A stretch of DNA of 64,000 nucleotides from Orobanche coerulescens (GCA_033398695.1 CM065814.1:19464358-19528357), one strand, 5' to 3'; shown: positions 22,640 to 36,200, counted from the stretch's first letter. Program-made: numbers and translations. Notes: generated by a model not told the origin, from the letters alone.

Positions 22640-24766
22640 GATTGGAAAATTCAGGTTTGTTGCTATCGAAAATGGCAAGTTCCTACTCATGGAAATTTCT
22701 GAGTCATTGGAGCTTCTTCTGGTGGACAAATTTGTAAGTTTTTATCAATTGTTTATTTAATATATTGATCTATATTATTCTGTAATAATATATTATTATT
22801 TGTTTCAAAGGGTACGCATATTCAGGCTTCATTGAAGGGATATATCATCGATAGATTTTTGGATTTAATTACTAAGGTTGGACTTTACATATAGAACAAT
22901 TTTCAGTTGTGGACAGACTTAGGAATTTTTCTGTTGCAATACATCCATACAAAGTACCATTCCATAAGAATACCTATGTTGGTCCTACAGTTTCAACCAG
23001 ATTTCCAAAGACAATTTTCATCTTCCGTAGTTTCTCTGATATTAAAAGTGGTTCTTCAAAGGATGAGGCTCCTTTGTTTGGTAAATTTTCTTGAAAATAT
23101 TTCTTTTTCCATTTAGTTGTTTTTAGACTTCTGTTTTATTAATTATGGATTACTTTGCAGATATTATTGGTAATATTGTTGATTTCAATGATTCAAGAAT
23201 GAAGAAAGATGTGACTGTTAAGGGGAATAGGAATTTTCATCTTCTGTTGGGGGATTTGGAGTAGATTTTATTGATATTTACTCTGATTTTTTGGTTTATA
23301 ATTGTGTTTACTAAATCATTTATTAATCTGTTTTTTCATTATTATAATATTTATATTTTGATTTATTTGACATGTTTTAGGAAGACAAAATTACAGTGTG
23401 TTTTGTGGGATCCTTATTGTAATCAAGTGTAGAGTCTTATTGAACGATTGAAGAATAGATCTGGAGGTTGTTCTGTTGTTATTGCTCAGCTATGTAGAGC
23501 TAAAAATATGAGAGGTTTAATTTCTGTATTATGTATAATTTCTTATTTTGTTTATTGTCTTTAAACATTAAATCATCATTTGTAATATAAAATGTGCACA
23601 TTATTTTATAGGTGAATTTGGTGTTTTAAATCCATTTTATGCCACAAAGGTTGTTGTTGATCAACATGTGGAGGAAATTGTTGAGTATATTAGCAAGTAT
23701 TGATTTCAGTATGTATGTTGTTGAAATAATATGTAATTGTGATTAATCAGGCTACGTGTCAATGAATCATCCAAAACTTATAGTGGCAGTCAATCATCCA
23801 ATTCTTCTTTTCTTAGTGTCAAAGAAGAATTACAGCTTGCCTCATCTGTTTTTATTACTCTTGAACAATTGAAGTTATTTGATACTGTAGGTATTTTGAA
23901 ATTTTTTCTCTTTTTTCATTTACTATCAGTTATTATTATTCTTTTTAATTTATTTTGTATAAATTAATATGCTGTGAAGGTCTGGGTGGTCTGTTCTATC
24001 TCGGGTGTTTTGTTTGAGAAAGATTGGTGCTACACAAGTTGTTTGAAGTGTAGAAGAAAGGTCAGTGAGAAGGATGCACAGTTGTTTTGTGAAAAGTGTG
24101 GGAATTATGTTGTTGCCAACTCTAGGTTCAAGATTTACATTAAAGTTGTTGATGGACAATCAAGTACAATTTTTTTTCTATGTGATGACACAGCAAGAAT
24201 GTTAATTGGGACTAGTGCTTCTAATGTTTGTGAGAGGCTTGCCTTGGTATGGTTATTTATAAAGTTTGATTTATAAAAATCAATCACAATATGGATCTTT
24301 TATCTCATTATTGTTTTTAATACAGGAATCTGCTGCATGAAATACTGATTCTGTTACTTCTTCAAATGATGTTTGCAGGCTGGAACAATCTTATGAAGTT
24401 GATAATATTATTGCAAGAGAGGTGCTTTTTAAAGTTGGTATTGATGTTAGGCATATGGAGAACAGGGACAATGTGTATGTTGTTGAAAGAGTCCGTGAGG
24501 ATGCAGGACTGATCAAATAACATAAACATACTGATCACAAAATTTTAGATTTTGTGTCAAGACCTTATAAGGGCATAGTTCAGTATAATGATTGGGATCC
24601 TGAACCCTCTGATTTTGATCAGGAATTTAAATGTCCTGAGCATGTGTTTGGAAAAAGAACTGAAGTTTCTTATGCTGGGAATGATTTTTTAAATGAGTGT
24701 GAAGGATCAAATTCCTCCAAGAGGAGAATTGTGAAGGAAGATGAGAATGATGGTGAAGAGAAATGA
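22640..24766 (+). pseudogene. RPA1-like (RPA70, DUF223-type) ssDNA-binding protein pseudogene, multi-exon
   Basis: Fragments fit a plant RPA1-like protein. An OB-fold piece reads LELLLVDKF, then GTHIQASLKGYIIDRFLDLITK, then VVDRLRNFSVAIHPYKVPFH. An internal OB piece ends at FGVLNPFYATKVVVD. A zinc ribbon reads CLKC...CEKC (about 24040-24105). Exons inferred from GT-AG borders: to 22733, 22811-23080, 23161-23260, 23381-23514, 23612-23708, 23751-23890, 23980-24246, 24326-24766. Breaks: a stop and frameshift near 22890-22905, TAG near 23430, TGA near 23700, TGA at 24338, TAA at 24518. Such genes bind single-stranded DNA; RPA-like copies are also carried by plant Helitrons. I cannot see Helitron ends, so host or mobile origin is open. 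Confidence 0.75.
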
Positions 24767-25451
24767 CTGAGGGGAAGATTTTCTTGATGAATATTGGTAT
24801 TATTTTCATGCTTTGGGTTTGTATATTATTTCATGGACGTTGTTTCAAGTTATTATTTTTAGGATGACATCTTTACTCAATTGAACTTTTGTCTTTAAAC
24901 AGTTTTCTGAACAACAATGTTTGTGTTTTGATATTTTTGAGATGAATTACATTTATGTTTGATGTTGCATTTTTCTTTGATTGTCAATTTGTTTCTTTTT
25001 ATTGTATGATTGTATTGATAGGTTTCCATTGGTATGGAAGCTTAAAACATAAATAATTTATACGCTTGTTGTATATTGTATTTTTTCTTTCTCTGTATTT
25101 GTTTTTTCTGCAGGTATTTTGGTCAGAATATCAAGAATATGAAAATATTTCTGAAAATATTAGCAATCAGTTTTCAGTTCACTTGAGATTAGTATTGTTT
25201 TTTGCAGAAAGTTGTATTTAATTATACTGCAATGTGATGCTTTAATATTATGTAATATATAATGTTAATTCAATATTAATTTACTGAAGACTCTAATAAG
25301 TAATAACATGCATACTTTATCAAATTTTTCATCATTTCTCTGCATATCTTTTTGAATTAAATAATCCATATTTAACTCCTATGTGAAATTTGAAATTACC
25401 CATAAAAAAATCCATTAAACATGAATAGGTGTTACCCAATAGCATTAAAAT
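24767..25451. other. AT-rich intergenic sequence
   Basis: Downstream flank of the RPA-like pseudogene. No reading frame, repeat or RNA gene that I recognise. It ends at the A4 LTR. Confidence 0.6.
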
Positions 25452-25822
25452 TGTAACACCCCCAATCCACGCATGGATATTACACATCGTAGACCATTTC
25501 CTCAAGGATCTACCAGTCTGGTGATTAAAATCAAACATCAAAATATCGCCTTCAAGGCTAAATGATGACCCAGTAGACCGATTTGGTCTTTCAATTAATA
25601 CATACAACTCAATCTCAATACATACTCATGTAGGGGTCCTCAATACAACACGCTCCCGTACAACGGGGAAAATACTACAGCTGAAATAACTACAACTAAA
25701 CCAATACAACATCGTATGGGTCCTCATGTGATTATTATCGATCATCATTCATCATCCTTCGTGGAAACCCTGTGTTATGCTCCCCAAAACCTGAATGAAC
25801 CTGGACGCAAAACATACATCCA

Positions 25823-25866
25823 CCCCCGATCTCTCGGGGGTTAGCAAAATTCCACTATTTTGCTAA
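25823..25866 (-). other. twin hairpin, A4 LTR (perfect)
   Basis: Hairpin 2: CCCCCGA, short loop, TCGGGGG (25823-25840). Hairpin 1: arms TTAGCAAAAT and ATTTTGCTAA around a 6-nt loop (25841-25866), ten perfect pairs. The same stem in A3 has C-G where this has T-A, a compensatory change. Confidence 0.8.
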
Positions 25867-27540
25867 TGTAAGTACAAAGTTGAAATACGAGTCATGCAAA
25901 TCATATTCCAAGAATTATAATAATCAGGAATCCTCAAAGATTCAAACATAACGAAAAGAAATACTTCCCGAGGCAGAGAGTTTGAGTAAAACTTCCCAAT
26001 TTCGAAAGATCACAAATCAAGAGAACAATTTATAAAATGTTTTAAAATGCCCTTGGGAGTTTTAACGGAAAATTATTTACGATTATCAAATCCTTCTATT
26101 ATCAAAGATAACCAAAAGAGGTTCACATCCCAATATTTGCTTTCTCAAATAAAAACCAACAATAATTCATGGGGTCCACAACCCACACCACGTGTCCTCG
26201 ATGGACATAAAATCAACAAAACTTAACCACCCAAGATACGAAATCTTGGTAACACGTCAAAGGTACTCGACCCTGGAAAAGCACATCCACAATCATACCC
26301 ATGACACCGTGATCACATGCCACGTGTCACCGTATGTCTTCTTAGGCTCTCACGGTTGGATCAATCACTCGTTGCATCCTGACCACCATGATCACAAGCC
26401 ATGTGTTACCATAGACCTCGTCCGACATCACGGCTGGACTATGACAACCATTCCACATTCACAAACCAGTACACTACGGTACACATCCCAATATCAAGCA
26501 ACAAAACACCTCTGTAATCATATCCCTGATACCGTGATCGCTTGCCACGTATCACCGTAAGTCTTCTTAGGCTCTCACGGTTGGACCGATCACTCGCCAC
26601 GTCCTGAACACCATGACCACATATCATGTGTCACCATAGACCTCGTCCGATCATCACGGTTGGACTATGACCACACATTCACAAATCAAACAACACAATA
26701 CACCAATGATATCACAATAATCCACCCAAAGGCAACAAACACATAGCACGACACAAATGTCGAATCACAACGCACCAAAATGAGATAATTCATAACACCA
26801 ACATCAAACATATCCATAGGATTCACTTAATCATTCACAAAACACAATATTCACAAAATACACATACGTTTTGAAAGAGAGCCTTTAATGAGGCTAAACT
26901 GAATCCTTTGAAAGTTCATTTCAAACAACCAGACAAACACGCTTAGACGATCACCTATCATCATATCCACAAAACAAGAAATGTATTAACAAGGTACTTG
27001 CCTCGGAATCGGCACACGAATCCTCCGACAAACACGGATCGACCGAAGTGCCTCGAAACCTACATCTCCTATAAGAAACAACAAAAATACGATCACAACG
27101 AGGATCATGACCAATAACAATGGGAATTACAACAAACTATCGAAGGAAAATTCATTGGAACATTTAATCGAGCATTAAATATTCAATATCTCCAAAGAAC
27201 ACTCGAATCATCAACCGAGCTAAACCTACTCGAAATATGGATATACAATCCATAGAACACGATTAATAACATCGCATAACACCAACCGATTCATCAAAAT
27301 CAGACTGGATTTGGAATCAAGAACAAATCTCCAAAAAGTCAACTCTAGGGAGAAATGGGAAAATACCTCGATCAGATGAAGAACAATGGATTAGATGATG
27401 TTACAATCACCTAGAACCCTCCAAAACACCTTGGAATGGAACAAAATCGGCCAAGACCACGAACCCTCATCGCCTTTGGCTCACATCCGCGGATGAAGGA
27501 AGAAATGAAGAGGAAATGAGAATATAAGTCTGCTGTCCGG

Positions 27541-27661
27541 TTTATATACCAGACATACTAGCGTGCGCCAATCAACATGTTCTAGCGCACGCTATCGAAG
27601 CCACAATACAAAATGTTCTGCCAAACATACAGCTAGCGTGCGCTAATACCTAAGTATTAGC
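27541..27661 (-). promoter_or_regulatory. TATA box and palindromes, A4 LTR
   Basis: The reverse complement shows TATATAAA (27541-27548) with TAGCGTGCGC and TAGCGCACGCTA sites upstream (27579-27660). Confidence 0.65.
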
Positions 27662-29655
27662 TGTTGGGATTCGGTGCCTAAAACGAAGGCCCAGCGGAAG
27701 CAGTAAAAAAAATTAATTCGATCCGAATTCCTACGAGGATCGATCGAGCTATGTATATATGAATATAGAAACGAAATCACAAGAGATATAAAAACTCACC
27801 CTTGTAGTCCGTTGATTAAATGGATTCCTTCTCTTGAGCTATTCCCAAACTTTGCTTGATCTCTACGTATCCAATCCGCTCCAAGCTCTTGGATGATCCA
27901 ACGTCGAAAAGACAACGTCTCTACTTGTCACACGCCGGAGAAACGACCGGAACGACTAAACCTCGTTATCCTCAAGGATACGGCTAGAACAAGAATATAG
28001 GAGCTTGAATATAAAGATTATTACACTCTAAGTGTTAATCTATATTCTCTCTATCTTTCTCTCAATCTTTCTCTAAGAAAATTGAAGAAAGGAATGAAGA
28101 AGATGAAGATGAAGTTGAAGACCATGAAATGAACTCTAAGTTCTTTTCTCTCTCTCCTTCACTATATCTCACGTATGGAATTAATTGGGTGTGAGAGTGA
28201 TGAAGTCTCCTCATCTTATTCAACTTTCCACTCACATGTACAACTCATGCACATGAAGAATCAAGCCCCACCATGTCTTTTTCAATCATATAAAATGGAA
28301 ACAAAAGACAAGGGGAAATAAGGTGGAAAGGGGCGGCGGCCATGATGAATAAATGGATGAGTTCGGTTCGTTTCGGACTCCCGAGAGTCCAAACAGATAA
28401 ACTCTGATTCCGTTTCAATGTATTTATATCGATTAATTAATCCAATTAATTAAACATATCAAATACAAAATAATATAATTAATTTCTCTAAGAAATAATT
28501 ATATTCATGAATTAAATTAATCACCCGGTAATTTATTTAATTCATTAGGCCGTAAATCAATTTATCCAAAAAATCAATTTAGACATCTAATGTCACAAAT
28601 TTAGATATCCAATATCTAATATTCATAATGAGAGAATAAGCTCGATTCATTCCGTCGCCAATCCTATTGCGCGACTCGGTAGGTCCGTCTCAGTCAGCAA
28701 TGGGAGGAACCAAAGAGTAGTAGCACCACCTAGCTAGCCTGGCGGCCTACATTGTACCCCAACTGAGAACAAATGATTGGGATCATTCAAGAACCATTCT
28801 GTCGTGAATACCAGTATACGTATAAACCCTACTTTCAAATGTCCCGATCAAGTTATAGGGTCACAGTCAGTCAAACCCTATCTATACTTGACGCTATGCA
28901 TGCGTTAATGCAAATCGAGATCGTCGAGCTCTCATGTATCTAATACAGCTAGCTCCAATGCTTTGGCCAAAGACTTATGATCTCATGTGCCAATAACCTC
29001 ATAGGACATATAACCCGATCACTAATGGGAGAAAGAATTCTGTCTTGGTATTCAGTAGGACCTGCTACTTGCCCGTCAAGATGCACGTCCAGTTTGACCC
29101 CCGCCTCCTGGTTTATAGGGTCGAACTACTCTAATGAAAATCTTGATGCCACAAGCACATCCCTACTAAATTTTCAAGTCGAAGGTTCACGAATACCTAT
29201 CACAACCTTTCGATTCCGTCATTGACTGTCCCGAAGTGAAATCCGTGCGATGAATCGAGGGTGAGTCGGTTCGAGTATACTAATCCAATTAGCATACTTA
29301 TAACGTGTGCTCCCACTAACCATTAGTGTTCGACAGACACTCTCCATGTCAAAAAACACGTCATACAAGTCTTCACATAAACTTAACGCCCAGTCAAGTT
29401 TCATCGACTTGCGAACGATTAAGTATTTGAGCTATAACATTTCCAGTGCCGACCCCCTTATCCAATAAGGAGTGGAACGTTTTTCTCTCAAATACACGGA
29501 CTAGTTTCTATATGTATATTTACGATTCAGGAATGCCAGTAACTACCAGTAAATAAAGAAACATCCATTGCCTTATATTAATGATTTACATAATAACAAG
29601 TACAATGCCCTCACTCAACATCCTCTGAGTGGCATTCGAGGGCATACTCCCAACA
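27662..29655 (-). repeat. Cop1 3' LTR
   Basis: On the plus strand it begins TGTTGGGATTCGG and ends GCATACTCCCAACA; the reverse begins TGTTGGGAGTATGCC. It is 1994 bp with TG...CA ends. No reading frame in it resembles a known protein. Confidence 0.85.
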
Positions 29656-29668
29656 ATCTTCCACTTAC
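29656..29668 (-). other. Cop1 polypurine tract
   Basis: Reverse complement GTAAGTGGAAGAT directly precedes the 3' LTR. Confidence 0.8.
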
Positions 29669-30445
29669 ACTCAATGCCACGCACTATGGTATCTAATACC
29701 CATGTTCTCCAGATTACGCTCCAAGCTAATCTGAGAATGTGGCTTGGTAAGTGGATCATCGATGTAGTCGGCTTACTCTACTCTATGCAGCACAGTGTAT
29801 CTCTTTGCGAACAAATTCTCTTACAAGATGATACTCTCTCTCAATATGTTTGGTACTATTGTGAAACATCGGTTCCAAGGCATGTGCTACCGCTCTGGCA
29901 GCGCAGCACAAGGTGTCACGTGAAGTTTACCCAGTAACTTCTTAACCCTTCATTTGGAGGCCTCCTAGGCTGCTTTATACTCAGCCTAACAGGTGGAACC
30001 AGCAGTCGCACTATACTTAGCACTATGCCAAGATACTGCTCCTCCATTAAGAGTAAATGTAGCCAGAAGTAGACATAGAATCGTCTTTCTGTCCTTGGAA
30101 GTCCAATACAGTGAATCCCATTACATTCAGTTCTCCACCGCCGTATTTAAGAACTAGATCTCTAGTCCTTCTAAAGTACTTGAGAACGTTCTTTTACGCC
30201 AGTCTAATGTTCCCTAAATGGGTTAGCCCGAAACCTACTTACCACGCTCCCAGCCTGCGCAATGTCAGGTCTCGTACACAATAAATCATATGTAAGGCTA
30301 CCCACTGCCGAAGCATATGGTATATTACTCATCTCCCTCGTTGTTCTTCACTTTGAGGACACATCTTCGAGGTCAATTTTATTCCATATCGCATCGGAAG
30401 GAACCCTCTTTTTAGAATAATCCATCTTAAATTGCTTTAAGATTT
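29669..30445 (-). pseudogene. Cop1 RNase H region, heavily decayed
   Basis: The minus strand gives fragments such as IPYASAVGSLTYDLLCTRPDIA near 30245-30315, the usual sequence between copia RT and RNase H, followed by frameshifted remains to the polypurine tract. Confidence 0.65.
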
Positions 30446-30720
30446 TTATCTATATAGAGGGCTTGGGAACAAACTTATCATTCTCTTCGATCTATCCCAG
30501 TAGAGTCGAATCCCAAGAATATAGGTTTCTTCTCCCAAGTCTTTCATGGAGAAATTACTCGAAAGCCTAGCTTTCACAGAACTGAGCATTCCCACATCAT
30601 TTTCTATTAGTAGAATGTCATCTATATATAGTACTAAGAATGCAATTTTGCTCCCACTAACCCTCTTGTATACACAAGGTTCCACTTCATTTTGCACGAA
30701 GTCAAACTCTTTGACTGCCT
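30446..30720 (-). pseudogene. Cop1 reverse transcriptase fragment
   Basis: Keeps the stretch NEVEPCVYKRVSGSKIAFLVLYIDDILLIEND with the catalytic IDD, then MKDLGEETYILGI. The normal motif is YVDD; YIDD is a mild variant. The N-terminal half of RT (several hundred bp) is missing between this and the linker. It is truncated by frameshift after about 83 codons. Confidence 0.85.
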
Positions 30721-30775
30721 CGTCAAAACGAAGGTCCCAACTACATGAAGACTGCTACAGTATATTTCATGGAGT

Positions 30776-31090
30776 CTACATCCACCATTGCAAGGTCATT
30801 GGTTGCGGGTCGGTCTCTTGTTTATCACCTGGAACCTCGTGGAAACCAAGTTCCTCCAAGTGCATAAAACTATACCTCTTAGGTAATTGAGACACCCTAC
30901 TAGACCTACGAGGTGGTTGTACTTGCGTTTCAGAAGGTTTGGTTCCAATTTCTTGCACAGGTATCTCCTGAGGAGTTTCATTGTATTCTTCCAAAGAAAT
31001 ATTTGTACCTGCTCTGCCTTCCTGAATGAACTCATCTTTTCCAGGAAGTGTGCATGCAAAGAAACAATAATCTTTCAATCTTTGGGCATG
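30776..31090 (-). pseudogene. Cop1 integrase-RT linker
   Basis: The 100-codon piece has PPRRSSRVSQLPKRY, the hallmark sequence just before copia RT. It ends in scrambled sequence where RT should begin, marking the left border of a deletion. Confidence 0.8.
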
Positions 31091-31195
31091 TAGAATAGAT
31101 AACCCATCGTCTCAGAAGGGAATCCAATGAAACGTCTCCTCACGGACCTCGCTTCCATTTTGTCCACCTTAGTCTCCTTGACATAGGCGGGACAT
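31091..31195 (-). pseudogene. Cop1 integrase, C-terminal part
   Basis: The minus strand reads CPAYVKETKVDKMEARSVRR then a FIGFPSETMGYLFY motif, the copia integrase C-terminal domain. It joins directly to the residues GC encoded at the other side of the C insertion (47463), with the target GACAT shared. Confidence 0.85.
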
Positions 31196-33252
31196 TGTAA
31201 CACCCCCAAGACATTCAGGACATATTACAGCACCGTGGACCCCACACTGTGGAATCCACCAGGCTAACGTACCGAACAAGACATTCGACAAAGATAAACA
31301 ACCATCAATAATACGAAAATCCCAAATAAAAGACTACAACCCGACAAATAGAATCCAACATCAATCCATTTTCCAAAACGGGAACACAACATTAACAATT
31401 TTCAAACAAGAAGTACTCGAGTACTTAAATCAATTTTATAATACAAAAATCCGAAAACAATACATCAACCATAATCGACAGAACAAAACACCAAGAATCG
31501 ACTACTGGACAATATCATGCTTGCCCATCATCCTCATACGGCTCTAGTGCTCGCTTGTCCCCACGATCAATACCTGAAATACAAAAAGTATTTCCCCCAT
31601 TTAAGGGGTTAGCGACAACTGCTAGTGCAAGTACAATCCATTTGAACTACATTCTAATCAGATGAATATATGCGCCAAAAAGTCATTTTAGAAAACATTT
31701 TATATTCCGGAATATTTACAATGTACAATCACAAAACAAATTATCTCCAACAAATCACAATTCAAAGTTAACCGTTGGTACGAGACTCACGGCCACCGTA
31801 CCCCGCAAAGCCTCGTCAGACATCCCTGGGTGGCTAACCACAATTCACGATACGCACACTCACGTCAATACGTATCCCTAGAGGCCCCGTCGGACCGTCC
31901 CTAGGTGAACATACTCATAACCATCCACAACAACCACGATACAGCCATAATTCAAATACTAGAACATGTAAACAAATGTAAAGTACTTGCCTTTGAGACA
32001 TTCTTGAAGAAACGGAAGTGAAACACGACTACGAACGGTCCGGGTGGAAAAGCAGCGGTTCCTAAACGAAGGATCAACGATTCAGTCCCAACGGACAACA
32101 ATACTCTATTGGAATACACCCATAACCCCGATTACATGATACGACAATGAACGATCAATCGATACGGGCGAGGGTTTACGCAAAATCTCCCCGTATTGAT
32201 AATTCGCGGATTAAAATCAAGGAAATTGGATTTATAATCACTCAATAATCACAATCGGTAAGTAATATCGTAACATAGTTGAACAATTCGGAACTAAACC
32301 CTAGAATCCCGAAAAACCCCCAAATTCGTCAAAGTTAGGGTTCCTGAGGAATTACCTTGAATTCGGACGATGGAGATTGGTTTAGATGGTGATGTGTTAT
32401 GCTCGAGACATAAGAATCGGACTAGAAGGGAACTCCACTGATTACTCTCCACAATCTGCTCTGAATCGCCAAAATCGCCCGTAGGAAGGGAAGGAAAGGA
32501 AAAGAATGAAAAATAATGCTGAATCTAAACTGCCACTGATCTTAATAAATGTGAAGTTAGCGCATGCTAACTATCATATATAGCGCGCGCTAACGGGGCT
32601 GAAACCGGTCCAGTAGCTACTGCTGCCACTCGCTAGCGCACGCTAACAATAACGAGTTAGCGCACGCTAACTGCACATCGGTAGCGCACGCAAGGCCACA
32701 GGGGTAGCGTGCGCTACCTACGCAGCAGTTCAGTACTGCTGCTCATATCAGCAGTACGCTGTTGTCGAAGGTACAAAACACGAAACGCACGACGAGGTCA
32801 GAATCCGGAAACATAAACACGAAGCATACCAGACGACGTAGCTAAGCGCTAAAAGAAAATATAATTCCGACCACCAGAGGGTCCGTAATGCGAAAACGAA
32901 AATGAGATTCCCTAAACTATTAGGAAATTACAAAAATGGCCCAAGTGCCCGAAAATCACGAAACGACGTCGGATTTATGAACCGAAAGTCTCAACACGAC
33001 CAACTCAATCACGCGAACTTGTGCAAGCCAAGAAACAATGAAAACGAATGAGTTTTACGAGGATCGAACGTTCATACGGCAAAACATGTCATAAAATGAA
33101 ATCATGTGAAAACATCACTAAAACTCGTCCAACTGGAAAAACTCCATGAATAAAGTAGATTCAAAATATCGAAACGGTTACAAGCAAGTCGATAAAAATA
33201 GACATATACCAAAAATGGAAACTGTTAAAAATGGAAAGTTACGGATATTACA
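31196..33252 (-). repeat. C tandem, left LTR (3' LTR of C1)
   Basis: 2057 bp, TGTAACACCCCC to GGATATTACA on the plus strand. Contains the twin hairpin (31594-31624), a two-copy GTAC-CCC cassette (about 31790-31910), the reverse AGGCAAGTAC (31983-31992) and the palindrome array (32556-32717). Confidence 0.93.
32541..32717 (-). promoter_or_regulatory. palindrome array with TATA-like site, C tandem left LTR
   Basis: Six sites, including GTTAGCGCATGCTAAC (32556-32571), TAGCGCGCGCTA, GTTAGCGCACGCTAAC and GTAGCGTGCGCTAC. They lie just upstream (minus strand) of a TTTATTAA box near 32541-32550. The same arrays occur at about 39770-39930 and 46760-46926. Confidence 0.7.
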
Positions 33253-33266
33253 TTTTCCCCCTCTAA
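33253..33266 (-). other. polypurine tract of C1
   Basis: Reverse complement TAGAGGGGGAAAA directly before the LTR. In C2 the corresponding tract is 40465-40478 with two changes. Confidence 0.85.
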
Positions 33267-33287
33267 AATAAAGTTTTGTCCCGAAAC

Positions 33288-36200
33288 TTAAGAATCAAAA
33301 AGCTCGAGGTGCCTCGAACGCATATCCTCCTCCAACTCCCACGTCGCTTCTTCTACTCCGTGCCTCAACCATTGCACCTTAACCAAAGGAATGGTTTTGT
33401 GCCTTAACTGCTTGTCGCGACGCTCCAAAATCTTGACAGGCCTCTCTTCAAACGTAACATCCTTCTCGATCTCCACGTCCCCAAAGTTAATAATGTGGGA
33501 TGGGTCCGGAACGTACTTCCTCAACTGGGAAACGTGAAATACGCTATGCACATGACTCAGCGATGGAGGTAAAGTCAAACGGTGTGCCAACTCACCGAAT
33601 CTCTCCAATACCTCGAAAGGTCCAATATATCTCGGGCTGAGTTTTCCCTTCTACCCAAAACGGAAAACTCCCTTCGACGGAGACACTCTCAACAGAACAT
33701 GATCTCCCACCTCAAACTCCAAAGGTCGACGCCTAACATCCGCATAAGACTTTTGTCGACTCTGAGCAGCCAACATTCTCTTCCTAATCAATTCAACTTT
33801 CTCCCTCGTCTCCAACACAAGGTCCGACTCGGTGCCAACCAAATCGGACGGCTCATCCCAACATATCGGTGATCGGCAACATCGGCCATAAAGTGCCTCA
33901 TACGGTGCCATCTTAATCGGACGTGCGCCTATTATTATAAGTAAACTCAATTAAGGCCAAATGCTCCTCCCAGTCACTACTCCAATCTAACGCACGCGCG
34001 CAACAAATCCTCGAACGTATGAATGGTACGTTGACCTTCATCGATGCAGGGATGGAAAGAAGTGCTCAAACGTAATCGTGTCCCCAATGCCTTATGTACC
34101 TTTGCCAAAATGCGATACAAATCGGCCATCACTATCCGAAATAATGGTCTTTGGCGTACCATGAAGTCTCACTATCTGTGCGATAAAGACACGAGCCCAC
34201 TTTTCTGGACCCCAAGTATCCTTGATGCCCAGAAAATGTGCCGACTTAGTCAGTCGGTCTACAATCACCCGCACCATATTCATACCAGTCTTCGTCCTCG
34301 GCAAACTCATGACAAAATCCATAGAGATATCCTCCCACTTCCACTCCGGGATGGGAAGTGGTTTCAACAACCCGGATGGCCGCTGATGCTCAATCTTGAC
34401 TTGCTGACAAGTCAAACACTTAGCCACAAACTGAACTACCTCTTTCTTCATATCCTTCCACCAGAAATTTTTCCTCAGATCTTTATACATTTTACTCGAG
34501 CCCGGATGGACTGAGTAAGGTGACGCATGAGCCTCTCGCATAATACTCTGTCTCAATTCCGAGTCGTTCGGAACACACAACCGACCTCGGAATCTCAACA
34601 CTTCGTCCTCATGAATAACGAGTCCCGAGGCTTTCCCCTTCCCTACACTCTCTCGAAGCTGAATAAACATCGGGTCCTCCAACTGTCCCGATTTAATGTC
34701 ATCGACCAGAGATGAAGAAATCTCAAGAGTACACAACTGCCCGGAACTCTCTGGCAGTACAACCTCAATGCTCAACCTCGTAAACTCTCGCTGAAGTCCC
34801 GACTAGGCCGTAAGTAGCTCAAGCGCCCGAAGTGATACCGATTTTCGGCTCAAGGCATCTGCTACCACATTAGCCTTGCCCGGATGATAGAGGATCTCGA
34901 GATCGTAATCCTTAATCCATTCCAACCACCTACTCTATCTCATATTAAGCTCTTTCTGGGTGAAAATGTACTTCAGGCTCTTGTGATCGGTGAAAATCTG
35001 ACACGACGAGCCATCCAAGTAATGACGCCAGATCTTCAACGCAAATACGACTGCGGCCAACTCAAGATAGTGTGTAGGGTAATTCAATTCATACGGTTTC
35101 AACTGACGGGAAGCATAGGCAATCGTCCTCCCGTGCTGCATAAGTATGCATCCGAGCCCTTGGCCCGAAGCATCACTATAAACTGAGAAACCATCATTAC
35201 CACTCGGTAAAGCAAAAACGGGAGCGGTCGTCAACCTCTTCTTCAACTCCTCAAAACTATTCTGCCTCTCATCGGTCCACGCAAACTTCTCCGACTTCTG
35301 TAACAACTGAGTCAGCGGTCGAGCGAGCTTAGAGAACCCCTCGACGAATCTACAGTAATACCCGGCTAATCCCAGAAAACTGCGAACCTCCTTCACGTTC
35401 TTGGGTGGCGCCCAATCCAACACTGCCTCTACCTTATGTGCGTCCACACGAACACCCTCGGCCGAGATCACATGATCGAGAAACATAACCTCCCGTAACC
35501 AAAACTCGCACTTTGAGAACTTCGCAAAAAGATGCTGAGTTCTCAAAATATCTAGCACGATATGCAAATGACGGGCGTGCTCCTCCTCGATCCTCGAGTA
35601 AATCAGGATGTCATCGATAAAAACGACTACACACTTATCGAGGTACTCGATAAAGACTTTGTTCATAAGCTGCATGAACACGGCTGGGGCGTTGGTTAGC
35701 CCAAAATGCGTAACCACAAACTCGTAGTGACCGTATCTCGTCCGAAAGGCCGTCTTCGGGATGTCGGTATCCTTCACTCGGAGCTGATAATACCACAATC
35801 TCAAATCAATCTTCGAAAACACAGTTGCCCCTTGCAACTGATCAAACAAATCATTAATCCTCGGGAGTGGATACTTGTTTTTTATGGTCACTTTGTTCAA
35901 CTCTCAGTAGTCGATACACAAACGAAGTGACCCATCCTTCTTCTTCACAAACAAGACCGGTGCGCCCCAAGGTGAAGCGCTCGGTCGAATATACCCCATG
36001 TCTAGCAACTCTCCCAACTGTTTCTTCAGCTCCAGCATCTCAGCAGGCGCCATACGGTATGGCGTCTTAGAGATCGGTGCTGCACCCGGCTCTAAATCGA
36101 CGGTAAACTCAACTTCTCGGTCCGGCGACAAACCCGTCAACTCGTCTGGAAAAGCATCAGGATACTCACACACTACCGGAATAGATGAGAGCTCGACTCC

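Larger units (their letters stand above)
25452..27661 (-). repeat. A4 LTR (minus strand), truncated by Cop1
   Basis: On the plus strand it begins TGTAACACCCCCAATCC, the reverse of the A-family LTR end. It carries the perfect twin hairpin (25823-25866), a duplicated cassette (about 26308-26450 and 26528-26660), the reverse of AGGCAAGTAC (26994-27003), TATA (27541-27548) and the first palindromes (from 27562). It is cut by the copia LTR at 27662; the missing start would lie beyond the window. No primer site lies on its left, so this is the 3' LTR or a solo LTR. Confidence 0.85.

Noticed and set aside
24767..25451. Possible 3' exon or ncRNA downstream of the RPA-like pseudogene
   Set aside because: Only AT-rich sequence without a reading frame or recognisable structure.
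28977..29225. 82-codon plus frame in the Cop1 LTR
   Set aside because: Antisense within an LTR, no domain, no second copy to compare.
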